NCBI RefSeq assembly: GCF_024498195.1
Contig: NZ_CP101824.1
Coordinates: 1,364,001 to 1,428,000, forward strand
Direction of reading: 5' to 3'
DNA length: 64,000 nt
From: Halovivax cerinus
GTDB lineage: Archaea > Halobacteriota > Halobacteria > Halobacteriales > Natrialbaceae
The position numbers and the translations under genes were made by a program. A model generated the notes under the pieces. The model made no database searches. It worked only from the letters and a program-made list of their open reading frames with translations, and was not told where the DNA came from. Positions 27,400 to 37,386 of this stretch are shown here, in pieces (the stretch's first letter is position 1; the number at the start of each line of letters is the position of its first letter).

Positions 27400-28551
27400 G
27401 TTCCCGGGATCGGGACCCGTCGGACGACCCGGTCGCGACGGGCGTCGTCGGTCGCCTCGTCCGCGGCGACGTGGCCTGGCCCCGCGTGCTACTCGGGGCG
27501 GTACTCGTCGCCCTGGTCGTCGCCCTGCTCGCCCTCGGGGCGACGTCGACGTCTGCGTTCGGCATCTACAATCCCGCCTGGGACGGTACGTCGGAGTTCC
27601 GCCAGTCGGTCGCGGCCGAGGAGGGGACGGACCTCACGGTCGTCCGGGACGCAGCGGCGTACGACTCGCTCGACCCCGACGAGACGGTGGCGTTCGTGTC
27701 GGCGCCCGACGAATCCTATACAGGCGACGACGCGGCGCGCGTCCGCGAGTTCGTCGAGACCGGCGGCACGCTGGTCGTCTCCGAGAACTTCGCGTCGCCC
27801 GGGAACGACCTGCTCTCTGCCGTCGGAGCGGAGAGCCGCGTCGACGGCCGGCTCCTCCGCGACGAGCGTGCGTACGCGAACGGCCCGGCGATGCCGATCG
27901 CCACGAACGTGACCGATTCGGCGGCGACCGGCGGGGCCTCGCAGCTCTCGCTCAACTACGCGACGGCCGTCGACCCGGGCTCGAACGCGACCGTCCTCGC
28001 GCGAACGAGTCCGTACGCGTACCTGGGCGACGCGGACGCGAACCTCTCGGCCGTCGAACTGGACTCCTACCCCGTCGCGGCCGTCGAGTCGGTCGGCGAG
28101 GGATCGGTGGTGACCGTCGGCGACCCCAGCATCGCGATCAACGCCATGATCGACGAACCCGACAACCGGGCGTTCCTCACGGGACTCTCCGACGATGCCG
28201 ACACCGTGGTCGTCGACGTCTCGCACGCCGAACGCCTGCCGCCGCTTCGGGCGGCCGTCCTGACGATCCGGGCGTCGCCTGCCCTCGGTCTCGGCCTCGG
28301 CCTCGTCGGTATCGCGGCGATCGCCGGCGCGGCCACCCGCCGCCCCTGGCTGTGGCTTCGCTCGCGTCTCCCGTCCCGCCGGCGTCCGTCCGCAGACGCC
28401 GCAGACCGTGCGCTCTCTGCGGTCGGCGACGAGGAGGCGATCGCGGCCGCCCGCGCCGAGGCCCTCCGCGAGCGCCACCCCGACTGGGACGCCGAGCGCG
28501 TCCAGCGCGTCATAACAGCGCTTAACCGGACCCGGCGGAATGAGAGAGACG

Positions 28552-28559
<8 letters not shown>
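27396..28559 (+). CDS. DUF4350-type membrane protein
   Basis: The 387-residue protein has one N-terminal helix (LLGAVLVALVVALLALGA, about 32-50) and an external Rossmann-like DUF4350 domain (about 55-285) with VREFVETGGTLVVSENFASP. A second helix (LGLGLGLVGIAAIAGA) and a short cytoplasmic tail end in helical REEs of the form RHPDWDAERVQRVITALNR. The GTG at 27396 overlaps the previous stop. DUF4350 proteins are regular neighbours of MoxR ATPases in archaea and bacteria; the glutamine-amidotransferase-like domain may sense or bind a ligand. The stop overlaps the MoxR start region. Confidence 0.82.
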
Positions 28560-29550
<991 letters not shown>

Positions 29551-29625
29551 ACGGTTCTCGACACTCGGTCCGTCAATCTCGCCCGTTCCTGCCACGTATT
29601 CGTCTTGTTCGGCCGTTCTCAGGGA

Positions 29626-30660
29626 TCAGTAGTCCGTTCCGTCCCAGTGTACCGTGACGAGCCAGTCGGCCCGGTCGTCGCCGGGGCTGACCGAGCACTC
29701 GACCGGTCGGGTCAGTGCCGTCGCCAGGCCGACGGCGAGAACCGAGGGGATCGGGTGGTCGAACCGGTCGAGGGGGCCGAAGGCCGCGTCGGAGACGGCG
29801 ACGGTGACGCGCCCGCCCGTCCCATTGGCGGACGCGTCGATCGACGCGTCGGCGTGGCGGGCGAGTTCGAACTGGGTGACGACAGCGTCGGCGAGGTGCG
29901 TCGCCACCCCCGCGTCCGAACCGGGGTCGTCGACGGCGGCGTCGGCGAACGCGGCGTAGAGGTCGGCTCCCGTCGGCTCTACGAGGAGCCCGCGGGCGTC
30001 CGCGTCGGTGACGATCGGTCCCGACTGGCCCTCGGGGAGCTCGTGGGCGGCGAGTTGCGGGACGTACAGTCGCGGGCCGCGTCCCGACCGGTCGGGCAGG
30101 TAGTATCGTTCCTCCCGGAGCCCGAGTTCGTCGACGAGGGCCGCGTGATTCGACGCGAGGGCGGCGTAGACGCGCTCGCCGGTCGAGGCGGCGACGAACC
30201 GCTCCGGCGTCACGTAGTACGTGAGGAGGCCGCCGAAGAGGCCGATCGCCCCGATCACCACCAGGACCTCCCGGCCGGCGGGGACGACGAGACCCGCGAG
30301 GGCCGCGGCCGCCCCGAGGAGCCCGAGACCGGCCGCCGTCCGCCGGTACCGTGATCGTCGGGCGCGGGCGTACTCGCGGCGCAGGCGGCGGTTCTCCTCG
30401 GTCAGCAGCTCGACCTGGGCGGCCAGCGTCTCGGCGGGCGCGTCGGCCAGCTCGGTGGGGTCACCGCCTGCCGTCGCGCCATCGCCGTCGGTGCGTCGGG
30501 CACCGCCAGTATCGGTGGTGTCGCCCGGGTCTGTCCGTTCACCGTCCTCCCTGGGTCCACCCGGCGCGTCGTCTGCCGGCGCCTGTTGGGTGTCCGTCTC
30601 GTCCGGTCTCGTGTGCGCACCCGTCGATTCGTCGTGTCCGCTCGTTCGTCGGTCGCTCAT
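29626..30660 (-). CDS. Membrane protein with N-terminal coiled coil
   Basis: The 344-residue protein has an acidic, disordered N-terminus (1-70) and a coiled coil (about 75-105, LAAQVELLTEENRRLRREYA). Two close helices follow (about 110-127 and 132-150), then a C-terminal soluble domain of about 190 residues. It occurs at the end of the minus-strand run DUF58, DUF7519-like, this gene. Its start overlaps the stop of the previous gene by 4 bases. The family has no assigned function; co-location suggests it belongs to the MoxR/DUF58 assembly. Confidence 0.7.
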   Translation of the reverse strand: MSDRRTSGHDESTGAHTRPDETDTQQAPADDAPGGPREDGERTDPGDTTDTGGARRTDGDGATAGGDPTELADAPAETLAAQVELLTEENRRLRREYARARRSRYRRTAAGLGLLGAAAALAGLVVPAGREVLVVIGAIGLFGGLLTYYVTPERFVAASTGERVYAALASNHAALVDELGLREERYYLPDRSGRGPRLYVPQLAAHELPEGQSGPIVTDADARGLLVEPTGADLYAAFADAAVDDPGSDAGVATHLADAVVTQFELARHADASIDASANGTGGRVTVAVSDAAFGPLDRFDHPIPSVLAVGLATALTRPVECSVSPGDDRADWLVTVHWDGTDY

Positions 30661-31232
30661 GATCTCGTCCCTCCGTCCGAGTCGCCGCCGTCCGGTTCGT
30701 CGCGTCGCCCGACGGCTCCTGTGGGCGCCCCGCCGTGGTCCACTCCGCCGTCACCGACCAGTCCGAACCGGACGAGCTGGTAGCGGTGGACGGCGTATCC
30801 GATCGCAGCCAGGGTCAGCAGGACCGCCACGCCGGCACCCCAGAGGGGCAGGACCGCGAGCGCGCCAGCGGCGACGAGGCCGGTAACCGCCACCGTCACC
30901 GCCGCGGCGCCGACGGCGGCCCGGGTGTTCGGCCGCGCGGCCAGATCGGCCAGGAGGACGGCCAGGAAGCCACCCTCCGCGACGAGCACCGTGCGGGGAG
31001 CGAGGTCGGCGGGACCGAGCGCGAGCAGGCCCACGTGGCCCACCGCGATGGCGTACGGCGCCGGGGCGAGGAGCCAGGTGCCGGCGGCCGCCGCCGCGAC
31101 GGCGAGCCCGACGACGGGGCCGCTCGCAGCGACGAGGGCGACCCCGAGGGCGACCGTCGCGACGATTCCGGGCAGACCCGGTCCCGTCCGATCGCGGGAT
31201 CCGGAGACGAGGGCCGACAGGGTCCCCGTCAC
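30657..31232 (-). CDS. DUF7519-like multi-helix membrane protein
   Basis: The 191-residue, very hydrophobic protein has about six helices (starting GLPGIVATVALGVALVAA) and an acidic tail. It starts with a GTG at 31232 that overlaps the DUF58 stop (GTGA) and it overlaps the next gene by 4 bases, so the three genes are coupled. Such small integral proteins are regularly encoded beside haloarchaeal DUF58 genes. Function unknown. Confidence 0.7.
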   Translation of the reverse strand: MTGTLSALVSGSRDRTGPGLPGIVATVALGVALVAASGPVVGLAVAAAAAGTWLLAPAPYAIAVGHVGLLALGPADLAPRTVLVAEGGFLAVLLADLAARPNTRAAVGAAAVTVAVTGLVAAGALAVLPLWGAGVAVLLTLAAIGYAVHRYQLVRFGLVGDGGVDHGGAPTGAVGRRDEPDGGDSDGGTRS

Positions 31233-32998
31233 CGCCGATCACCATCCTCGGGAGTGTCGCCGCCACGCGCTCGCGGTTCGTCCTGGTTCGTCGTGCGCCC
31301 GGTTCGGTCACGCGATTCGCCTCGATCCGTCGTGCGCCCGGTGTCCTCCCGCGTTCCGCCCCGGTCCCGCGTTCCGCCCCGCTCCCGCGTCCGCCCAGCC
31401 TCGAGGACCGTCGCGAGCCGGTCGGCCGGTCCGACCTCGAGCGCCCTGACGCCCGGCTGTCGGGCGAGTCGTCGTCGGAACGCGTCGAAGTCGGCGTAGC
31501 GCTCGTACGCCCGGTCCGCGTCCGCGAGCCCGCCGGGCTCGTAGAGGACTCGCGGCGCGATGGCGACGAGCACCTCGCTGCCGCGGGACCGGGCGGCGGC
31601 GACGGTCTCGCGCAACTCGGCCCGGGCGGCGTCGTCGGTCAGGACGACCGTCCACGGCGTCCCGGACTCGCGGGCGAGCAGCTCGTCGACGGCTGCGAAC
31701 AGCGGCTCCGACGCGACGCGCTCGACGTACGCGCCGCGGTCCGCGTAGAACGGCGCGAGCGTCCGCGAGAACGCGTCGTCTCCGCCGAGGGACGCGCCCG
31801 CCGCCCGGGCGTCCGCCGCGGTGGTCGAGCGACGTTCGGGCGCGTCCGGCGACGGCTCGCCCGCGGTGCCGGTCGCCCCTCGTGCGTGCGGCGTCGAACC
31901 CGCAGCCGCCGCAGCGGTGGGCGATACGCCGCCCGTTCCGCCGTCGGGTTCGGTGGCCCCTCGGCCGCCACGGATGGTCGAGGCACCCTCGCCCGCCGCG
32001 GGTGGCTCCGTCGCCTCCTCGGTCCGGGTGGGATCGGCGGACGGCGCCCGTGCTTCGATCGTCTCTACCTCCAGGAGGGCGCGTCGCACCTGCACGCCGG
32101 CCTCCGTCGCGGCGCTCACCGGGATCCGCGTCCGGACGCCTCCGTCACCGACCGTGACGAGACCGACCGGATCGCCGAGTCGACGCGCGCTCGCGGCGAT
32201 CGCGAGGCCCACGTCCGCTATGTGTGCGAGCGGTGTCTCGCCTCGCGGTCCGACGGCGAGCGAGCGGCGCGCGTCGACGACGATCGCGGTTCGGCGGTCC
32301 GTCTCGGACTCGAACTCTCTGACGTGCGGGGCGTCGAGCCTGGCCGTGGCCTTCCAGTCGATCCGGCGGACGTCGTCACCGGCGGTGTACTCGCGGACCT
32401 CGGCGGGTTCGAGGCCGGACCCGGCGGCGCCGGTGCCGTGCTCGCCGGCGCCGAGCGCAAACCGCTCGCCACCCTCGCCGACGTGGACGGCGCGCGGTCC
32501 GTCGGGTTCGACGGTGACGGTCGGACGATCGTCGGCCGAGAGTGTCTCGCGGAACCAGCCGTCGGACACGTCGATCGTCACCGGGTCGAAGCGGTGGCGG
32601 CCCGCGACGGGCCACGTCACGGCGGTCGACGCCGAGGCGCGGTCCGTTTCCGCGTCGAGGTCGATCGCGAGGGGCTCCGCCGCACGCGTGGCCGTCGGGA
32701 GCCCAGCGCCGATCGACAGGTCACTGCCGTCGGGAACACCCGCGTCGTCGGCGACCGCTTCCAGGTGAACGTACTCGGTCTCGTTCGTTCTGACGCCCGT
32801 GCGTTCTGGGACCTGCCCGACGGTGAGGCGCTCGGTCGTCCGCGAGAGCGTCGCGACGAACGCGAACTGCCGTCCGACGAGCCACGCGCCGATCAGGGCC
32901 GCGCCAGCGAGCCCCACCGGCCGGCCGAGGGCGACCCCGAAGGCGACGGCGAACGCCGCGAGGGCGCCGACCGCGCGCGATTGCCGGACGAAGTGCAT
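31229..32998 (-). CDS. DUF58 domain protein, MoxR partner
   Basis: The 589-residue protein has two N-terminal helices (about 9-55), a beta-rich segment and then the DUF58 hallmark REYTAGDDVRRIDWKATARL. The distal part forms a VWA-like domain (RTAIVVDARRSLAVG). A low-complexity insert of about 90 residues interrupts the second half. The C-terminus has Arg/Gly/Thr repeats (RERGGTRDRGGTRED) with no obvious fold. The ATG at 32998 (MHFVRQSRAVG) is preferred over a GTG at 33067. DUF58 proteins work with MoxR ATPases. Confidence 0.85.
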   Translation of the reverse strand: MHFVRQSRAVGALAAFAVAFGVALGRPVGLAGAALIGAWLVGRQFAFVATLSRTTERLTVGQVPERTGVRTNETEYVHLEAVADDAGVPDGSDLSIGAGLPTATRAAEPLAIDLDAETDRASASTAVTWPVAGRHRFDPVTIDVSDGWFRETLSADDRPTVTVEPDGPRAVHVGEGGERFALGAGEHGTGAAGSGLEPAEVREYTAGDDVRRIDWKATARLDAPHVREFESETDRRTAIVVDARRSLAVGPRGETPLAHIADVGLAIAASARRLGDPVGLVTVGDGGVRTRIPVSAATEAGVQVRRALLEVETIEARAPSADPTRTEEATEPPAAGEGASTIRGGRGATEPDGGTGGVSPTAAAAAGSTPHARGATGTAGEPSPDAPERRSTTAADARAAGASLGGDDAFSRTLAPFYADRGAYVERVASEPLFAAVDELLARESGTPWTVVLTDDAARAELRETVAAARSRGSEVLVAIAPRVLYEPGGLADADRAYERYADFDAFRRRLARQPGVRALEVGPADRLATVLEAGRTRERGGTRDRGGTREDTGRTTDRGESRDRTGRTTNQDEPRARGGDTPEDGDRR

Positions 32999-33138
32999 AC
33001 CCGGTGAAACCGGTGGCACGGTGTTGAAACTACTGGTTCCCACGGCGCCACCGTCACCTATTTTCACTATCTTTCTAATAGAAACATATTGGTGGCCTGA
33101 GCGGACAGATTTATGCGAGTTGTGGCATAGGTGTCGGT

Positions 33139-35457
33139 GTGTACGGTACCGCCGCTTCGACCCGGGTGCTCCATCCGGTGATGGGTCTCGTCTTGGTGTG
33201 CGCGCTGCTCGCCGGTTCCGGAGCGGCCGCGACGGTGCCAGGCGATGCCGCCGGTTCCGCCAGCGTTGCGGCCACCCCCGCGTCGGCTGTCGAGGCGGAT
33301 GCCTGGTACGAACGCGACTCGCCAGGCGAACTCCGTTCGACGGATCCGACGGCCGCCGTCGCGGCCCAGGTCGACAACGAGTCGACGTCCCGTCACCAGG
33401 ACCCGTCGAGGTACGACGAAGGCGGCGACCAGGAGGCGCTGGCGAGCTGGTTCGAACGGCGATTCGCCGATCGTCTCGGCGACAGCGCGGTCGAACTGAG
33501 CGAGGGCCAGTACGATCTCGCGAGCGACGCCATCGGTGAGTCGTTCCAGGACCAGTTCGGTGAGTACGTCGATGTGGCCGGCGAGACCGGCCGCGAAGAA
33601 CGGGCCGAGCGGATCGAATCTACACGCGACGCACAACAGAACCTGACCGAGGCCCGTCGAGAGTACGAGGAGACGCGACAGCGCTACGAACGGGCCCGGG
33701 ATGCGGGCGAGGAGGAGCGGGCCAGGGAACTCGCCCGGGAACTCGAGACTCTCTCGCGAAACATAAACGAATCGAGCGCGACGGTGGTGGACAACTACCG
33801 GTGGGTACAGAACGAAACGGGAACGGACCTTCAGGAACCGCTAGCAGTGATAGAGGCCGTCAACCGGGAGGTTCAGTCGACGCAAGCGTCCATCCGCGAC
33901 GCCGAGTTCGAGGAAACGCGACTGTCGGTCCGCCGGACCGACGGCGGCGGACCGATATCGTTCGTCGATCCGATGCGTGTGACCGGGACGCTTTCCACTG
34001 CTGCCGGCGAACCGATCGGCGACGAGCGGATCCGACTCGCCGTCGGTAACCGGGTTCTTCGGCAAACGTCGAACGCTGACGGATCGTTCTCGATCACCTA
34101 TCGTCCGCTCACGATCCCCGCGTCGACGGAGGCGATCCGGTTCGCGTACGCGCCGCCGACTGCGTCCACCTACCTGGGCTCGTCGACATCGATTCCGGTG
34201 TCCGTCGAACCGGTCGAGGCGACGGTCGATCCGCCGACCGTCGACGCTTCGTCGGTCGCCTTCGGCGACGAAGTAGGGGTGGGAAGCGCGGTGACGGTCG
34301 ACGGCGAGCCTGTCGGCAGCCTCCCGGTCGCGGTTCGAATCGGCGATCGAACGCTTGCGACCGGCGAAACCGCGCCGAACGGAAGCCTGTCCGGAGCCGT
34401 TTCGATTCCGGCGACCATTCCCGACGGCGAGCGCGAACTGACGGTGGCGTTTCCGGCGGACGGTCGCGCCATTCGTGCCGCGTCGGCGTCGACGCCTCTC
34501 TCCGTCGTTGAAACGTCGTCCTCGCTGTCGGTCTCGGCGCGCCGGACCGGGTCCGGCGACATCGCTTTGAACGGCTCGCTCACCGCGGCCGGGACGGGCG
34601 TCGCCGGACGGTCGATTTCGATCAGCGTCGGCGAGGAGACGGTCACGACTGCGACGACGGGTTCGAACGGGGATTTCGAGACGCGTCTACCGCTCGACGC
34701 CGCGAGCGAACGCTCGGTGACGGCAACGTTCGACGGTTCCGGAACGAATCTCGAACCCGCCCGGGCGAGTACCGTCGTCGCCGCGTCGGGTAGTGGGGCG
34801 GACGGTGGGATCATTTCGGAGTGGCTGCTACCTATTGTCGCCGTCGGAGTCGTCGGGATCGCCACGGCTCTCGGCGGCCGGTGGTGGCTGCGCCGGCACG
34901 ATACCGCGGGCGACGGGGCCGCTGGCTCGATCGGCGTGGCCGATCCCGACGTTGCGACCCGAGCCACGGTCTCGACCCGTTCGGCACCGGAGACGCTGCT
35001 CTCGCGCGCGGCGGACGCGCTCGGCGACGGCCGGCCCGACGACGCGGTCCGGGCGGCCTACGTGGCCGTTCGTCGCCGGCTGGACGACGTCGACGACCGC
35101 ACACACTGGGAGTTCTACCGGGCGTACGCGGCGGCCGACGGTTCCGGCGACGCGGTCGGGCAGCCTGACGACGCTGACGACCGTTCGCACGACGCGGACG
35201 GGAGGGCCGGCGACGGATCCGGGGCGGACGACGGTGGGACCAGCGGCGAACCGATCGGCGCCGACGAACTCCGGACGCTCACGGCCGCGTACGAACGCGC
35301 CGCGTTCGGCCCGGAGTCGACGGATCGGCAGACGGCTGAACGGATCCTCTCCCGGGCGCGGGCGGCCTGTGACGTGGCTGGCGATACGGAACCGGGGTCG
35401 GGCGGATCGGCCGATCGCCATCTCGACGCGGGTTCGGTCGCGTCCGGCGACGACTGA
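33139..35457 (+). CDS. Large exported DUF4129-like protein
   Basis: The 772-residue protein has a signal peptide (about 12-35), a helical/coiled-coil region (about 85-245, rich in Glu, Arg and Gln, e.g. RREYEETRQRYERARDAGEE) and then three to four Ig-like beta domains (about 270-545). A membrane helix (about 555-575, LLPIVAVGVVGIATALGG) leads to a cytoplasmic DUF4129-type tail with RAADALGDGRPDDAVRAAYV and ERAAFGPE. DUF4129 proteins accompany MoxR/DUF58 systems. The GTG at 33139 has a TATA-like gatttatgc about 29 bases upstream; an in-frame ATG at 33181 is an alternative. It is divergent from the DUF58 gene. Confidence 0.82.
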   Translation: MYGTAASTRVLHPVMGLVLVCALLAGSGAAATVPGDAAGSASVAATPASAVEADAWYERDSPGELRSTDPTAAVAAQVDNESTSRHQDPSRYDEGGDQEALASWFERRFADRLGDSAVELSEGQYDLASDAIGESFQDQFGEYVDVAGETGREERAERIESTRDAQQNLTEARREYEETRQRYERARDAGEEERARELARELETLSRNINESSATVVDNYRWVQNETGTDLQEPLAVIEAVNREVQSTQASIRDAEFEETRLSVRRTDGGGPISFVDPMRVTGTLSTAAGEPIGDERIRLAVGNRVLRQTSNADGSFSITYRPLTIPASTEAIRFAYAPPTASTYLGSSTSIPVSVEPVEATVDPPTVDASSVAFGDEVGVGSAVTVDGEPVGSLPVAVRIGDRTLATGETAPNGSLSGAVSIPATIPDGERELTVAFPADGRAIRAASASTPLSVVETSSSLSVSARRTGSGDIALNGSLTAAGTGVAGRSISISVGEETVTTATTGSNGDFETRLPLDAASERSVTATFDGSGTNLEPARASTVVAASGSGADGGIISEWLLPIVAVGVVGIATALGGRWWLRRHDTAGDGAAGSIGVADPDVATRATVSTRSAPETLLSRAADALGDGRPDDAVRAAYVAVRRRLDDVDDRTHWEFYRAYAAADGSGDAVGQPDDADDRSHDADGRAGDGSGADDGGTSGEPIGADELRTLTAAYERAAFGPESTDRQTAERILSRARAACDVAGDTEPGSGGSADRHLDAGSVASGDD

Positions 35458-35553
35458 TTGGGTCGGCAGGCCGGTGATCGTGTCGCTACGCGGAAATCGA
35501 ATTGGCCGATCCCGCCGGCAGGCGGCCGGCGTTCCCGTCGCCGGACCGACTCA

Positions 35554-35562
35554 CTTTTATCG
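35554..35562 (+). promoter_or_regulatory. TATA box of the DUF1616 gene
   Basis: cttttatcg, about 28 bases before the ATG at 35586, marks a leaderless start and rules against the longer open frame. Confidence 0.55.
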
Positions 35563-35585
35563 CCGTCGGGGATAGCCAGGGACAG

Positions 35586-36770
35586 ATGGTGGACGCCCGA
35601 ACGCTCTGGCTGGTCCTTCCGCGACCGGTCCGGGAGCTACCGGCCGACCTGGCCGCGGTCGTGGTCCTCGTGGCGGCCGCGAACGTGGCCGCGCTCGCGC
35701 CGCTCGTCGACCAGACGCCGCTGCGGATCCCCCTCGGGCTCGTCCTCGTGCTCTTTCTCCCCGGGTACGCGTTCGTCGCGGCTCTGTTCCCCGAGGCTGG
35801 GGAGTCGCCGACCGCCGGGGTCGACGGAGCGAAAGGAGCGACGGAGGACACAAGTGTCTCCGACGACGCCGACGATCGTAGCGCCGGCGAATCGACGCCC
35901 GGAGAACCGGACGACGAAGACGCCACGTTCGTCCCCGGCGTCGATCGCGCCGGCATCGACGGCATCGAGCGCGTCGCCCTCTCGTTCGGGTTGAGCATCG
36001 CGATCAGCCCGCTGCTCGGCCTGGTGCTCAACTTCACGCCGTGGGGGATCCGCCTCGTGCCCATCGTCGTGACGCTGAGCGGTTTCACGCTGATCGCGGT
36101 CGTGGTCGGCGCCGTCAGGCGCTGGGACCTCCCGCCCGAGGAGCGATTCTACGTGCCCTACCGGGAGTGGTACACGGCCGCGCACGGCGAACTGTTCGAA
36201 CCCGAGACGCGCACCGACGCGGCGCTGAACGTCGCGCTCGCCCTGTCGGTCGTCCTCGCGGTCGGCGCGGTCGGCTTCGCCGTCCTCGTCCCGCCCCCGG
36301 GCGAGCAGTTCTCGGCGATCTACGTTCTCACCGAGGAGGACGACGGCGAGCTGGTGGCCGACGGCTACCCGGAAGAGCTGGTCGCCGGCGAGTCGGCGGA
36401 ACTCGTCGTCGGCGTGGACAACCACGAACACGAACGCACCGACTACGCGATCGTCCTGTTAGAACAGCAGGTACGCTTCGAGAACGCGACGACCGGCAAC
36501 CCGGTGAACGTCACCGCGAGCCCGAACGAGACGAACGTGACCGCCGTCGTGACGGCCCAGAACGAACTCGACCGCTTCGAGACGACCCTCTCGCACAACG
36601 AGAGCTGGCTCCATCCCCACCAGGTGACGCCCACGTACACGGGCGAGAACGTCCGTCTGGTGTGGCTGCTGTTCCCCGGCGGTGAGGTCCCGTCGGACCC
36701 CTCGATGGCCGACACCGAGTACTCGAATCACCTCTGGGTCGACGTTCGCGAAGCGGAGGACGGGCCGTAG
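35586..36770 (+). CDS. DUF1616 membrane protein
   Basis: The 394-residue protein has two helix pairs in its N-terminal half (VLVAAANVAALAPL, IPLGLVLVLFLPGYAFVAAL, then FGLSIAISPLLGLVLNFTPW and a fourth), one further helix (about 220-240) and a large external beta domain. The FLPGYAFVAALFP motif is characteristic of DUF1616. An acidic loop (about 77-115) separates the first helices. It is often associated with surface-glycan or cell-envelope loci in archaea; function unknown. The start follows a TATA-like box. It ends just before the tandem-repeat block. Confidence 0.82.
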   Translation: MVDARTLWLVLPRPVRELPADLAAVVVLVAAANVAALAPLVDQTPLRIPLGLVLVLFLPGYAFVAALFPEAGESPTAGVDGAKGATEDTSVSDDADDRSAGESTPGEPDDEDATFVPGVDRAGIDGIERVALSFGLSIAISPLLGLVLNFTPWGIRLVPIVVTLSGFTLIAVVVGAVRRWDLPPEERFYVPYREWYTAAHGELFEPETRTDAALNVALALSVVLAVGAVGFAVLVPPPGEQFSAIYVLTEEDDGELVADGYPEELVAGESAELVVGVDNHEHERTDYAIVLLEQQVRFENATTGNPVNVTASPNETNVTAVVTAQNELDRFETTLSHNESWLHPHQVTPTYTGENVRLVWLLFPGGEVPSDPSMADTEYSNHLWVDVREAEDGP

Positions 36771-36870
36771 GGTATCGGCGTCGATCGGCTCGCCCACAGG
36801 GAGGGTTCGATAGCGACCGCTCCGTTCGTACGAGCCCCTATCGACCGTCTCGTCCGTAGGACCCCGATCA

Positions 36871-37208
36871 CGACCGCCGTCTGCGGGCCGACGGTGACTG
36901 CCGTTTGTGGGCCCGACAGTGATCGCCGTTTGTGGACCGACGGTGATCGCCGTTTGTGGGCCCGACGGTGACTGCCGTTTGTGGGCCCGACAGTGATTGC
37001 CGTTTGTGGGCCGACGGTGACTGCCGTTTGTGGGCCGACGGTGACTGCCGTTTGTGGGCCCGACAGTGATTGCCGTTTGTGGGCCCGACAGTGATTGCCG
37101 TTTGTGGGCCCGACAGTGATCGCCGTTTGTGGGCCGACGGTGACTGCCGTTTGTGGGCCCGACAGTGATTGCCGTTTGTGGGCCCGACAGTGATTGCCGT
37201 TTGTGGGC
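36871..37208. repeat. 24/25-bp tandem repeat array, about 13-14 copies
   Basis: Units of gactgccgtttgtgggcccg plus acagt (25 bases) alternate with 24-base versions missing one C in the ggcccg run and with variants gat(t/c)gcc and acggt. The first unit (36871-36895) is degenerate and the last is truncated at 37208. There are no spacers, so it is not a CRISPR array. It sits between two convergent genes (stops at 36770 and 37387). The alternation of 24 and 25 bases shifts any reading frame, arguing against protein coding. Confidence 0.9.
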
Positions 37209-37386
37209 GTTCTCGTCAGATCTCGGCCGCGGTCTGTCCGGCGGCGTACCGGATCGTGATCGCCAGCGAGACCGACTGTGGTACGGTATCGAGAGCGCTC
37301 GGTGACGCGGGAGGCGATCTGCGTTCCGTCCGGGCGGATCACAGCAGTGCGAGGAGATCGCCTGCGGCGTCAGCCGCGGGAGTCCG

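Noticed and set aside
36871-37208. Possible CRISPR array
   Set aside because: Units are directly adjacent with no spacers, the period is only 24-25 bases and there are no cas genes.
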